A DNA stretch of 64,000 bases from assembly GCF_002504165.1 (NCBI RefSeq), contig NZ_CP021404.1, positions 1,922,001 through 1,986,000 on the forward strand, given 5' to 3'. Under the pieces are notes generated by a model that worked only from the letters and a program-made list of their open reading frames with translations, ran no database searches and was not told the origin of the DNA. The translations under genes and the position numbers were made by a program. Below, in pieces: positions 56,919-64,000 of this stretch; the stretch's first letter is position 1; every line of letters begins with the position of its first letter. The DNA is from Pacificitalea manganoxidans. GTDB taxonomy: Bacteria; Pseudomonadota; Alphaproteobacteria; Rhodobacterales; Rhodobacteraceae.

Positions 56919-57479
56919 ATGGCCGCACTCAACATCTCCAAGGGCTCGTCCCGCCATTCCGCCTATGATCTTCGCGACCCGAACTCCGAAGTGATCGAAG
57001 CGCATACGCTGGCCGTGGTCGTCGATAACGAAGCCGGTGTGCTGGCACGGGTGATCGGGCTGTTTTCCGGGCGGGGCTACAACATCGAAAGCCTGACGGT
57101 GGCCGAGACCGACCACCACGGGCACCTGAGCCGCATCACCATCGTGACCCGCGGCACCCCCGCGATCATCGAACAAATCAAGGCGCAGCTGGGCCGTCTG
57201 GTGCCGGTTCACGAGGTTCATGATCTGACGGTCGAGGGGCCGTCGGTAGAACGCGAGCTGGCACTGCTGAAGGTTCAGGGCACAGATGAAAAACGTGTCG
57301 AAGCGCTGCGGCTGGCGGATATTTTCCGCGCCAACGCGGTGGACAGCACGCTGGAAAGTTTTGTCTTTGAGTTGACCGGCACGCCGGAGAAGATCGACGC
57401 CTTTGCCGATCTGATGCGCCCGCTGGGTCTGGTCGAGATTGCCCGCACCGGGGTCGCGGCGCTGGCGCGCGGAAACTGA
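56919..57479 (+). CDS. ilvN: Acetolactate synthase small (regulatory) subunit
   Basis: A 186-residue regulatory subunit. The N-terminal ACT domain reads HTLAVVVDNEAGVLARVIGLFSGRGYNIESL (about residues 28-58), where valine feedback acts. The C-terminal half matches the IlvH/IlvN family (ELALLKV; RLADIFRANAVD; GTPEKIDAFADLMRPLG). It binds IlvB and makes it sensitive to valine. It is the second gene of the attenuated operon. Confidence 0.95.
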   Translation: MAALNISKGSSRHSAYDLRDPNSEVIEAHTLAVVVDNEAGVLARVIGLFSGRGYNIESLTVAETDHHGHLSRITIVTRGTPAIIEQIKAQLGRLVPVHEVHDLTVEGPSVERELALLKVQGTDEKRVEALRLADIFRANAVDSTLESFVFELTGTPEKIDAFADLMRPLGLVEIARTGVAALARGN

Positions 57480-57498
57480 AGGTCGCGTCGTAACATCC

Positions 57499-57531
57499 TG
57501 ACCCGCCCTGTGTTTTCTAATGGGCGGGTCA
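57499..57531. terminator. Bidirectional terminator between ilvN and the DUF6314 gene
   Basis: TGACCCGCCC pairs perfectly with GGGCGGGTCA (10 bp, 13-base loop). Its right arm includes the DUF6314 stop codon. It lies 20 bp after ilvN. Confidence 0.6.
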
Positions 57532-57957
57532 ATCTGCGGGGCAGTAGCTGCTGATCATGCGGTAGGATTTGCGCGGACCGCTGACCTGCCATTCGGCCTG
57601 CCAGTTTGGCCAGGTCTCGAACGAATAGCTGACGCGGTAGTCATCCGGATCGCACCAATGGGTCGCCCGCGCGGTGTCTGCGGTCACGGCGAATTCGTGA
57701 AACGGTCGACCGTCCTCGAACAACACTGCGATCCGCTGATCTATGGCACGCCACAGGTAGCTGCGGCTGGCCTGCATCGGCGCTGCCCCCGGCAGGGACA
57801 GCAGCCCAGTTTCGTCATAGCGCAGCCCGCCGCCATCCGGGGTCAGGCGCGCCGTGCCCTCGAACCGGCCGGTGGTGCCTGCGCGGGCATCCTCGATCCG
57901 GCGGCTCAGGGTCCATTGCCCGGCAAAGCGCCGCAATACGTCCTCAACCTCAGCCAT
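57529..57957 (-). CDS. DUF6314 family protein
   Basis: A 142-residue single-domain protein of lipocalin-like beta pattern: FAGQWTLSRRIEDARAG, FEGTARLTPDGGGLRYDETG, SYLWRAIDQRIAVLFEDGRPFHEF, and a C-terminal HWCDPDDYRVSYSFETWPNWQ. I associate this with DUF6314, whose function is unknown. There is no signal peptide. It starts at 57957, divergent from purB with 76 bp between the starts. Confidence 0.75.
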   Translation of the reverse strand: MAEVEDVLRRFAGQWTLSRRIEDARAGTTGRFEGTARLTPDGGGLRYDETGLLSLPGAAPMQASRSYLWRAIDQRIAVLFEDGRPFHEFAVTADTARATHWCDPDDYRVSYSFETWPNWQAEWQVSGPRKSYRMISSYCPAD

Positions 57958-58033
57958 CCTGTCCCGTGCCTTGCCGCCTGTGCCTACGCAGTCTATGAGA
58001 ACGGCGCCCGAACCCCAACCGCAAAGGCCGCGC

Positions 58034-59341
58034 ATGATCCCCCGTTATTCCCGCCCCGACATGGTCGCCATCTGGTCGCCCGAAGCCAAATTCCGCATCT
58101 GGTACGAGATCGAGGCCCATGCCTGCGATGCGCAGGCCGAGCTGGGCGTGATCCCGAAGGCCAATGCCGAGGCCGTGTGGAAAGCCAAGGATGCCGAGTT
58201 CGACGTGGCCCGCATCGACGAGATCGAGGCCGTGACCAAGCATGACGTCATCGCCTTCCTGACCCATCTGGCGGAGCATATCGGCTCCGACGACGCGCGG
58301 TTCGTGCATCAGGGGATGACGTCGTCCGACGTGCTCGATACCACGCTGAATGTGCAGCTGGTCCGCGCGGCTGACATCCTGCTGGCCGGGATGGACCGGG
58401 TGCTGGAGGCGCTGAAGACCCGCGCGCATGAGCATAAAGACACCGTGCGCATCGGGCGCAGCCACGGCATCCATGCCGAGCCGACCACGATGGGGCTGAC
58501 CTTTGCCCGGTTCTACGCTGAAATGGCCCGTGGGCGGGCGCGTCTGGTCAATGCCCGCGAGGAGATCGCCACCGGCGCGATTTCCGGGGCGGTCGGCACC
58601 TTTGCCAATATCGACCCCTTCGTCGAGGAACATGTCTGCAAGCAGCTGGGCCTGAAGCCGGAGCCGATCTCGACCCAGGTTATCCCGCGCGACCGCCATG
58701 CCATGTTCTTTGCCACGCTGGGCGTCATCGCCTCGTCCATCGAGAACATTGCGACCGAAGTGCGCCACATGCAGCGGACCGAGGTTCTGGAAGCGGAAGA
58801 GTTCTTCTCCAAGGGGCAGAAGGGTTCGTCAGCGATGCCGCATAAGCGCAATCCGGTCCTGACCGAAAACCTGACCGGCCTTGCCCGTCTGGTGCGCATG
58901 TCGGTGATCCCGGCGCTGGAGAATGTGACGCTTTGGCATGAGCGCGACATTTCCCACAGCTCTGTCGAGCGGGCGATTGGCCCCGACACCACCATCACGC
59001 TCGACTTCGCGCTGCACCGTCTGGCCGGTGTCGTCGAGAAGCTGGTGATCTACCCCGACAACATGCTCGCCAACATGAACAAGTTCCGCGGTCTGGTTAT
59101 GTCGCAGCGGGTTCTTCTGGCGCTGACGCAGGCCGGTGTCAGCCGCGAGGACAGCTACCGCCTTGTGCAGCGCAACGCGATGAAGGTCTGGGAGAAAGGT
59201 GCCGATTTCAAAACCGAGCTTCTGGCCGATCCCGAAGTGACCGCGGCCCTGAGCCCGGCAGAGATCGAAGAGAAGTTCGACCTTGGCTACCACACCAAGC
59301 ATGTCGACACGATCTTCAAGCGGGTGTTTGGCGACAGCTGA
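58034..59341 (+). CDS. purB: Adenylosuccinate lyase
   Basis: A 435-residue lyase that acts twice in purine synthesis, on SAICAR and on adenylosuccinate. It starts IPRYSRPDMVAIWSPEAKF. The block QGMTSSDVLDTTL, the catalytic His region RSHGIHAEPTTMG, and the family signature GSSAMPHKRNP (flexible loop) are all present. A terminator follows at 59365-59398. Confidence 0.97.
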   Translation: MIPRYSRPDMVAIWSPEAKFRIWYEIEAHACDAQAELGVIPKANAEAVWKAKDAEFDVARIDEIEAVTKHDVIAFLTHLAEHIGSDDARFVHQGMTSSDVLDTTLNVQLVRAADILLAGMDRVLEALKTRAHEHKDTVRIGRSHGIHAEPTTMGLTFARFYAEMARGRARLVNAREEIATGAISGAVGTFANIDPFVEEHVCKQLGLKPEPISTQVIPRDRHAMFFATLGVIASSIENIATEVRHMQRTEVLEAEEFFSKGQKGSSAMPHKRNPVLTENLTGLARLVRMSVIPALENVTLWHERDISHSSVERAIGPDTTITLDFALHRLAGVVEKLVIYPDNMLANMNKFRGLVMSQRVLLALTQAGVSREDSYRLVQRNAMKVWEKGADFKTELLADPEVTAALSPAEIEEKFDLGYHTKHVDTIFKRVFGDS

Positions 59342-59364
59342 TCCCGCGGGCCTCGGCTGCATTG

Positions 59365-59398
59365 AAAAAGGCGCGTCCCGCGGGGCGCGCCTTTCTTG
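59365..59398 (+). terminator. Rho-independent terminator of purB
   Basis: AAAGGCGCG pairs with CGCGCCTTT, with an inner CCC/GGG stem, followed by CTTGTTTG. It lies 24 bp after purB and can also serve the convergent gene on the minus strand. Confidence 0.8.
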
Positions 59399-59424
59399 TT
59401 TGTGCGGTATGGGACCGCGCGCCG

Positions 59425-61227
59425 TTACCAGCAGCTGACCAGCACCGTCATATCAGCGGCATGGCGCGACAGGGCGGTCGGGGTCAACGTAGCGCCGCCC
59501 TCGGCCATGCTGGCGCTGACGCCTGCTTCGGCCAGCAGCGCGGACATGGCATCCGGGCGAGCGGCGAACATGACGTTTTCGGGCAGTTGGCGGTCACTGT
59601 CAGCGCGGGCCAGCAGCACACCTGTCACTGCGCCTTCGCTGTCGAACACCGGACCACCCGCATCGCCGGGCAACGTTTCGATCTGCAGCCGCGCGCGGCC
59701 TTCGTCGCCATCGAGACCACGCGTCGCGGCCAAGGTGCCGTAGGTCATTACCGGCAGGTCCAGCACGTCCTCGTAGGAGAACCCCGATACGGCAAGTTCC
59801 GATTGCAGACGCGGCGTGGCCGTGGCGAAGCGGGCATAGCTGACCGGGCTCATCCGCTGCGACGGCTTCAACACCGCCAGACCCAGCGCATCGTCGCGAG
59901 CGACGATCTGTGCATCGTAATCCCCGGCGATGGTCAGACGTTCGCAGCTGTCAAGCAGCTCCGTCACCGTCAGCACCGCGCCGGAGCGGTCCAGATAAAC
60001 CCCGCTGCGCGACATGGTTGGACGGCGGATTTGCAAGCCCGCCAGCAGATCGATGCGTTCTTCGGGCTCGTCACCGGCGACATCGGCCAACGCGCCGGAC
60101 CCGGTCGAGCGGAAGCTTTGCTGCATGGTTTCGATCACGCGCTGCATGACCCGGCGGTCTTCGGGCTTCCACACGACGGTGAAGCCTTTGATGCTGCCGC
60201 CTTCGGTCCGCGCCCAGGTGTAGCTTTCCAGATCGTCGCCCTGCCCGGTCAGCGTGAAGCTGTCGCCACTGCGGGAGCGCTCCCCCTCGGGCGGGACGAT
60301 TTCCAGCGTCTGCATCACGTTATACAGCCCGGCCAGCGCGCTGCGCCCGCCGCTTTGGCTGATGAGGATCACGCGAATGCCGCTGTCATCGCGGCTGTCG
60401 TAATGTACGAAGGGCGGGGTCACATCGGCAAAGGCCACCTTGTCTGTGGGCATGATCATTTCGATCTGCGCGGCCTCGTCCATCACCGAGGCAAGGCCCA
60501 GATCGGCAAACACAGCGCGGTAGTTTTCCAGAAGTTCCTGCCGCTGGGCCGTGGTCAGAACGCCGGTGGGGGTATAGCCCATTGCGGCCTGATAGGCCCC
60601 CATCGCATTGCGCGTCCCCGCGCCAAAGGCCCCGTCGATGGCAGAGGCATAGAAGCCTTCCCATTGCAGCGCTTCTTGCAGAGCCATGCGATCCTGCCGG
60701 GTGAGATCCCGCTCCGCAGCGCGGGCCTGTTGCGGGGTTTCTTCGATAACCTCGGGAATGGGCGCGGCCTGCTCCGGCGTTGCGGGCGCATCCGCATCCG
60801 GCGTGGCCTCATCCAGCGATTGCACGCTGACGGGGGGCGCCGGGCGCGCGCCCAACCCCTGTGCGCCGGCGGGCCAGAACGGCTCCCGGTAAAGGCTGCC
60901 ATCGGAGACATAGCTGTCCGACGGGATCAGTAGACCCGCGCGCAGATTGCGCAGCTCAGCCGCGGCACCGGCGGCATTGTAGGGGCCGAGCGCGAGCGCA
61001 TACCAGCCCGACGCCATGCGAAATCCGTTCACATTGGGGAAGGCCCCCGCATAGGCCCGCGCGCGCTGCTCGGCCTCGGCCAAGGTGGGGTGTGCTTCGA
61101 TCTGAAGCCACACGGCCTCCTGTGCGCGGGCCATGTGCCCCGTCACAGCAGGCAGCAGCAGACTGAGGGCGATCAGTAACACGCGCAGGGCGGCAGGCAG
61201 GCGGGTGGCGAATGTCGGCGCGGTCAT
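59425..61227 (-). CDS. SPOR / peptidoglycan-binding protein with degenerate trypsin domain
   Basis: A 600-residue secreted protein. A signal peptide (LPAALRVLLIALSLLLPAV, cut near ARAQEA) is followed by a SPOR-like segment (about 38-95: VWLQIEAHPTLAEAEQRARAY; MASGWYALALGPYN) and a peptidoglycan-binding helix bundle (about 185-240: ALQWEGFYASAIDGAFGAGTRNAM). The C-terminal half is a trypsin-like domain, but the usual GDSGGP is GDAGGP (Ala523 for the nucleophile Ser), and the His block reads LTVTELLDSCERL with no His. The third member, Asp in ARDDALGLAVL, is kept. It is probably a binding protein rather than a protease. Confidence 0.85.
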   Translation of the reverse strand: MTAPTFATRLPAALRVLLIALSLLLPAVTGHMARAQEAVWLQIEAHPTLAEAEQRARAYAGAFPNVNGFRMASGWYALALGPYNAAGAAAELRNLRAGLLIPSDSYVSDGSLYREPFWPAGAQGLGARPAPPVSVQSLDEATPDADAPATPEQAAPIPEVIEETPQQARAAERDLTRQDRMALQEALQWEGFYASAIDGAFGAGTRNAMGAYQAAMGYTPTGVLTTAQRQELLENYRAVFADLGLASVMDEAAQIEMIMPTDKVAFADVTPPFVHYDSRDDSGIRVILISQSGGRSALAGLYNVMQTLEIVPPEGERSRSGDSFTLTGQGDDLESYTWARTEGGSIKGFTVVWKPEDRRVMQRVIETMQQSFRSTGSGALADVAGDEPEERIDLLAGLQIRRPTMSRSGVYLDRSGAVLTVTELLDSCERLTIAGDYDAQIVARDDALGLAVLKPSQRMSPVSYARFATATPRLQSELAVSGFSYEDVLDLPVMTYGTLAATRGLDGDEGRARLQIETLPGDAGGPVFDSEGAVTGVLLARADSDRQLPENVMFAARPDAMSALLAEAGVSASMAEGGATLTPTALSRHAADMTVLVSCW

Positions 61228-61461
61228 CTGTCGGACGGTCCTCGAACACAGGGTAAATTCTCGGACCGATGTGACCCGATACGCGCCCGGCTTACACCTG
61301 CGCCCCGCATTTTTTGCCACAGCTGTGGCGATCATGCCCTCACGCTTGCGTGAAAGCGCACGCGGCGCGGCCGTTCGACGCCGTTGACCACCCCTGCCCG
61401 CTTGCCTATTGGTGCGCCAGATGCACGCGAAGCGCACCGCGCGCAGCAGACGGAGACCCGC

Positions 61462-62409
61462 ATGCCCCAGACTTCCAAGCCCGACACGCCCAAAAGCTTT
61501 CAGGAGATCATCCTGCGGCTGCAATCCTATTGGGCCGCGCAGGGCTGCGCCGTGTTGCAGCCCTATGATATGGAGGTCGGCGCCGGCACCTTCCATCCCG
61601 CGACCACCCTGCGCGCGCTGGGGTCTACCCCGTGGGCTGCCGCCTATGTGCAGCCGTCGCGCCGCCCCACCGATGGCCGCTATGGCGAAAATCCGAACCG
61701 CTTGCAGCATTACTACCAGTATCAGGTTCTGATCAAACCCAGCCCGCCGCAATTGCAGGATCTCTATCTCGGCTCGCTCGCCGCAATCGGGATCGACATG
61801 GACCTGCATGACATCCGCTTTGTCGAGGATGATTGGGAGAGCCCGACGCTCGGCGCGTGGGGGCTGGGCTGGGAGGTCTGGTGCGACGGGATGGAAGTCA
61901 GCCAGTTCACCTATTTCCAGCAGGTCGGTGGCCATGACTGCGCCCCGGTTTCGGGCGAACTGACCTATGGGTTGGAGCGGCTGGCGATGTATGTTCTGGG
62001 CGTCGATCACGTCATGGACATGCCCTATAACGACCCCGCAGCGCCGATTGCGCTCAGCTATGGCGACGTGTTCCGCCAGACCGAAGCCGAATACAGCCGC
62101 TGGAATTTTGACGTGGCCGACACGCAGGTTCTGCTGCGGCATTTCGAGGATGCCGAGGCCGAATGCGCTCGCATTCTGGCCGAGCCGTTCGATGATCCGA
62201 AAACCGGGCGCCGTATCGTCATGGCGCATCCCGCCTACGATCAGTGCATCAAGGCCAGCCATCTGTTCAATTTGCTCGATGCGCGCGGCGTGATTTCCGT
62301 TACCGAACGTCAGGCCTATATCGGGCGCGTGCGCACGCTGGCCAAGGCATGTGCGGACGCATTCGTGCAGACCGAAGCGGGCGGCTGGCAGCCGGAAACC
62401 GCAGCATGA
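61462..62409 (+). CDS. glyQ: Glycyl-tRNA synthetase alpha subunit
   Basis: A 315-residue alpha subunit of the bacterial alpha2-beta2 GlyRS, holding the class II active site. Motif 1 starts [20 protein letters not shown], then [15 protein letters not shown], the motif 2 block [20 protein letters not shown], and [13 protein letters not shown] near motif 3. ATG 61462 follows ACGGAGA. Its stop overlaps the DUF6446 start by 4 bp. The beta subunit gene glyS is not in the window. Confidence 0.96.
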   Translation: MPQTSKPDTPKSFQEIILRLQSYWAAQGCAVLQPYDMEVGAGTFHPATTLRALGSTPWAAAYVQPSRRPTDGRYGENPNRLQHYYQYQVLIKPSPPQLQDLYLGSLAAIGIDMDLHDIRFVEDDWESPTLGAWGLGWEVWCDGMEVSQFTYFQQVGGHDCAPVSGELTYGLERLAMYVLGVDHVMDMPYNDPAAPIALSYGDVFRQTEAEYSRWNFDVADTQVLLRHFEDAEAECARILAEPFDDPKTGRRIVMAHPAYDQCIKASHLFNLLDARGVISVTERQAYIGRVRTLAKACADAFVQTEAGGWQPETAA

Positions 62410-62951
62410 GCGGCACGCTCGGCGGGCGCGTCGCGGCGGGCGGCATTGTCGCCGCTGCGCTGGCGGCGGGCGCGGCGCTGTATTATTTTCAGGTCTATTA
62501 CTATTACGAGGACGTCCCGGCGGATGCCGTGTCCGTCGCCCTGACACCGCAGACCGGCGGCGCGCCTGTCGAAATTCCGACCGGTGAGGTCAGCGCCATC
62601 GATGCGGACAGCTCGCCGCTGCGCTATCGGGCGTGCTTCACGACCAATGCGCCGCTCAAACAACTGCGCGAAAGCTATACCGCCTATGACGGCGCCACGC
62701 CGCTGGTGTCTCCGGGCTGGTTCGATTGCTATGACGCCGATGCCATCGCCACCGCGCTCGACGAGGGCCGCGCGGAAGCGTTTCTGGGCGAGGCCGACAT
62801 TCGCTACGGCATCGACATGGTTGTCGTCGTCGCGGAGGACGGGCACGGCTGGGCGTGGCATCAGATCAACCGCTGTGGCGAGGTCGTGTTTGACGGCAAG
62901 CCCGCCCCCGAAGGCTGCGCCCCCCCGCCCGAAGGCATCGCGCGCCAGTGA
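62406..62951 (+). CDS. DUF6446 family membrane-anchored protein
   Basis: A 181-residue protein with one N-terminal membrane helix ([23 protein letters not shown], about 11-32) and a soluble domain, probably periplasmic, with several Cys ([36 protein letters not shown]). I associate this with DUF6446, found after glyQ in Rhodobacterales. ATG overlaps the glyQ stop (ATGA), so the two are coupled. The function is unknown. Confidence 0.8.
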   Translation: MSGTLGGRVAAGGIVAAALAAGAALYYFQVYYYYEDVPADAVSVALTPQTGGAPVEIPTGEVSAIDADSSPLRYRACFTTNAPLKQLRESYTAYDGATPLVSPGWFDCYDADAIATALDEGRAEAFLGEADIRYGIDMVVVVAEDGHGWAWHQINRCGEVVFDGKPAPEGCAPPPEGIARQ

Positions 62952-62991
62952 TCCGCAGCAGCGGCTGGGCGCAGAACGCGCCAGTTATCTC

Positions 62992-63006
62992 TTGATTTAC
63001 GGTTAA
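62992..63006 (+). promoter_or_regulatory. CtrA-like box upstream of the AraC gene
   Basis: TTGATTTACGGTTAA differs from TTAA-N7-TTAA by one base. It lies 28-43 bp before the two possible ATGs of the AraC-type gene, where an activator could bind. The match may be by chance. Confidence 0.35.
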
Positions 63007-63033
63007 CGCAGGGTCACCCTTCCGCGATCTGCG

Positions 63034-63894
63034 ATGGGGATGCTGCCAATGACCCAACCACCCACGCTCCGAGCGCCGCCGCGCTCGGCGCTGAAACTCG
63101 TGCCGATCACCCGGCTGGCCCAAGGCGGGCGCTGGCGGACCGAGGCGATGCGATCCTATCGTGCGCCGCTCCTGCTGTGGTTCACTCGAGGCCAAGGCCG
63201 GATCACCGTCGCCGGAACGACGCGCGGCTATGGGGCGCATAACGCGATCTACATCCCCGCGGGCCTGATGCATGGGTTCGAGATCTCCTCGCAGGTGTTT
63301 GGGACCGCTGTATTTTTCGATGACACCACCGCCACGTCCCTGCCTGACGAGCCGTTGCATCTGCGCATTCGTCACGCCCCGGCCCAGGCCGAGGTGACTG
63401 GCCTTATCGACGCGCTGCAGCGGGAACTGGACCACGACCGCCCCGCGCGGGATGCGGCACTGCACCATCAGGCGGGGCTGCTTTCGGTGTGGCTTTTGCG
63501 GCAGACACAATGGGCGGCGGAGGATAACCCGCCCCCGCCCGACACGCGGTCGCGCGCAGCGCAGCGGTTGGTCAAGCGCTACACCGCGCTTGTTGAAGGG
63601 CAGCTATATACCGGACAATCGGTCGGAGATTACGCTGAATTGCTGGGGGTAACGGCGACGCATCTCAGCCGCTGCTGCAACGTGACCTGCAATCGCTCGG
63701 CTTCGGATTTGCTGCAGGACCGGCTGACCTACGAGGCGCGGCGGCTGTTGCTTGAAACCCGATTGCCCGTTCGGCAGGTGGCCGAGGTTCTGGGGTTTCG
63801 GTCCGCGGCCTATTTCACCCGCGCGTTTCAGCGCCGCACTGGTCAAACCCCGACGCTGTTTCGCAGCAGCAGGTGCGACCGACCCCTTGTCTAA
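63034..63894 (+). CDS. AraC-family transcriptional regulator
   Basis: A 286-residue regulator (281 if the ATG at 63049 is used). The N-terminal cupin-like sensing domain covers about 20-110 (LLLWFTRGQGRITVAGTTRGYGAHNAIYIPAGLMHGFE). The C-terminal AraC domain has two helix-turn-helix motifs: SVGDYAELLGVTATHLSRCCN (about 197-217) and PVRQVAEVLGFRSAAYFTRAFQ, then RRTGQTPTLFR. The ligand and targets are unknown. It sits where glyS might be expected after glyQ-DUF6446. Confidence 0.88.
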   Translation: MGMLPMTQPPTLRAPPRSALKLVPITRLAQGGRWRTEAMRSYRAPLLLWFTRGQGRITVAGTTRGYGAHNAIYIPAGLMHGFEISSQVFGTAVFFDDTTATSLPDEPLHLRIRHAPAQAEVTGLIDALQRELDHDRPARDAALHHQAGLLSVWLLRQTQWAAEDNPPPPDTRSRAAQRLVKRYTALVEGQLYTGQSVGDYAELLGVTATHLSRCCNVTCNRSASDLLQDRLTYEARRLLLETRLPVRQVAEVLGFRSAAYFTRAFQRRTGQTPTLFRSSRCDRPLV

Positions 63895-63903
63895 CCCCAA
63901 ACG

Positions 63904-63934
63904 CAAAACGCCCGGCACGAAGCCGGGCGTTTGC
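63904..63934. terminator. Bidirectional terminator between the AraC gene and rne
   Basis: AAACGCCCGGC-ACGAA-GCCGGGCGTTT is a perfect 11-bp stem ending in A and T runs, just after the AraC stop and 22 bp past the rne stop on the other strand. Confidence 0.85.
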
Positions 63935-63953
63935 ATAAGTGCAGTCCGCAAAA

Positions 63954-64000
63954 TCAGCGGCCGAGCGACCACCAGCCGCGGCGCTTCGGCTTCTTGTCCT
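63954..64000 (-). CDS. rne: Ribonuclease E C-terminal end (partial)
   Basis: The last 15 codons before the window edge read DKKPKRRGWWSLGR then TGA. This tail, with KPKRRGWWSLG, is one I recognise from the C-terminus of RNase E in Rhodobacterales. Only the tail is visible, so the call rests on that short motif. Confidence 0.65.
   Translation of the reverse strand, partial: DKKPKRRGWWSLGR

Noticed and set aside
61228-62547. Upstream extension of the pseudoprotease reading frame by about 440 residues
   Set aside because: The extension lies opposite glyQ, is of shadow-like composition, and the signal peptide starts at 61227.

Overview
The window is a chromosomal stretch of a high-GC alphaproteobacterium, almost certainly a member of the Rhodobacterales (Roseobacter/Paracoccaceae type). 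Evidence for this is the agl alpha-glucoside operon, cckA preceded by a CtrA-type box, recA preceded by alphaproteobacterial GTTC-N7-GTTC LexA boxes, an F1-ATPase zeta-type inhibitor (DUF1476), a soluble PhoR-like kinase, a split methionine-synthase type homocysteine methyltransferase with a separate corrinoid protein, and several lineage-restricted DUF families (DUF6456, DUF6477, DUF6446, DUF6314). I find no rRNA, tRNA, CRISPR array, insertion sequence or prophage.

Layout. 1-5.4 kb: aglF(end)-aglG-aglA-aglK, alpha-glucoside uptake and hydrolysis, then an MFS exporter. 5.4-11.2 kb: guaB-rsmB, cckA, and recR facing them. 11.3-16.3 kb: a minus-strand two-component system coupled to a frameshifted FAD oxidoreductase, then a monooxygenase-like protein, a GT8 glycosyltransferase and a small membrane protein behind guaA. 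18-22.2 kb: SDR, MttB-like methyltransferase and the divergent DUF6477/DUF6456 pair. 22.2-26.1 kb: a GAF/HWE-type kinase and the divergent katA/oxyR pair. 26.4-27.1 kb: a YjhX (TopAI)-like toxin with a GNAT partner. 27.3-30.3 kb: tkt, and a coiled-coil protein coupled to zapA. 30.5-31.6 kb: a lower-GC, apparently acquired Mrr-type nuclease gene with a PUA/EVE-like N-terminus.

31.7-39.4 kb: lipoprotein, sufE, DUF1638, a 57-aa membrane protein, the corrinoid protein, a LexA-controlled radical SAM gene, bmt, the DUF1476 protein, and a coupled sulfotransferase/unknown pair. 39.7-49 kb: recA, alaS, DUF1330, phoR-like kinase, VWA/CoxE protein, anmK and tyrS. 49.2-52.7 kb: a DctB/DctD-type system whose regulator lacks the GAFTGA loop. 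52.7-59.3 kb: purQ, purS, purC; ilvB-ilvN behind a complete leader-peptide attenuator; DUF6314; purB. 59.4-64 kb: a SPOR/peptidoglycan-binding protein with a dead trypsin domain, glyQ-DUF6446 without glyS, an AraC regulator, and the 3' end of rne.

Most of the window is housekeeping (purine, branched-chain amino acid and methionine synthesis, tRNA charging, SOS and cell-cycle control). The points most worth a second look are the Mrr/PUA-like restriction candidate, the YjhX/GNAT module, the LexA box on the radical SAM gene, the ilvB attenuator, the structured leader of bmt, the GAFTGA-less DctD, the pseudoprotease, and the CtrA box at cckA. All functional assignments come from reading motifs, length and gene order; no database search was run.
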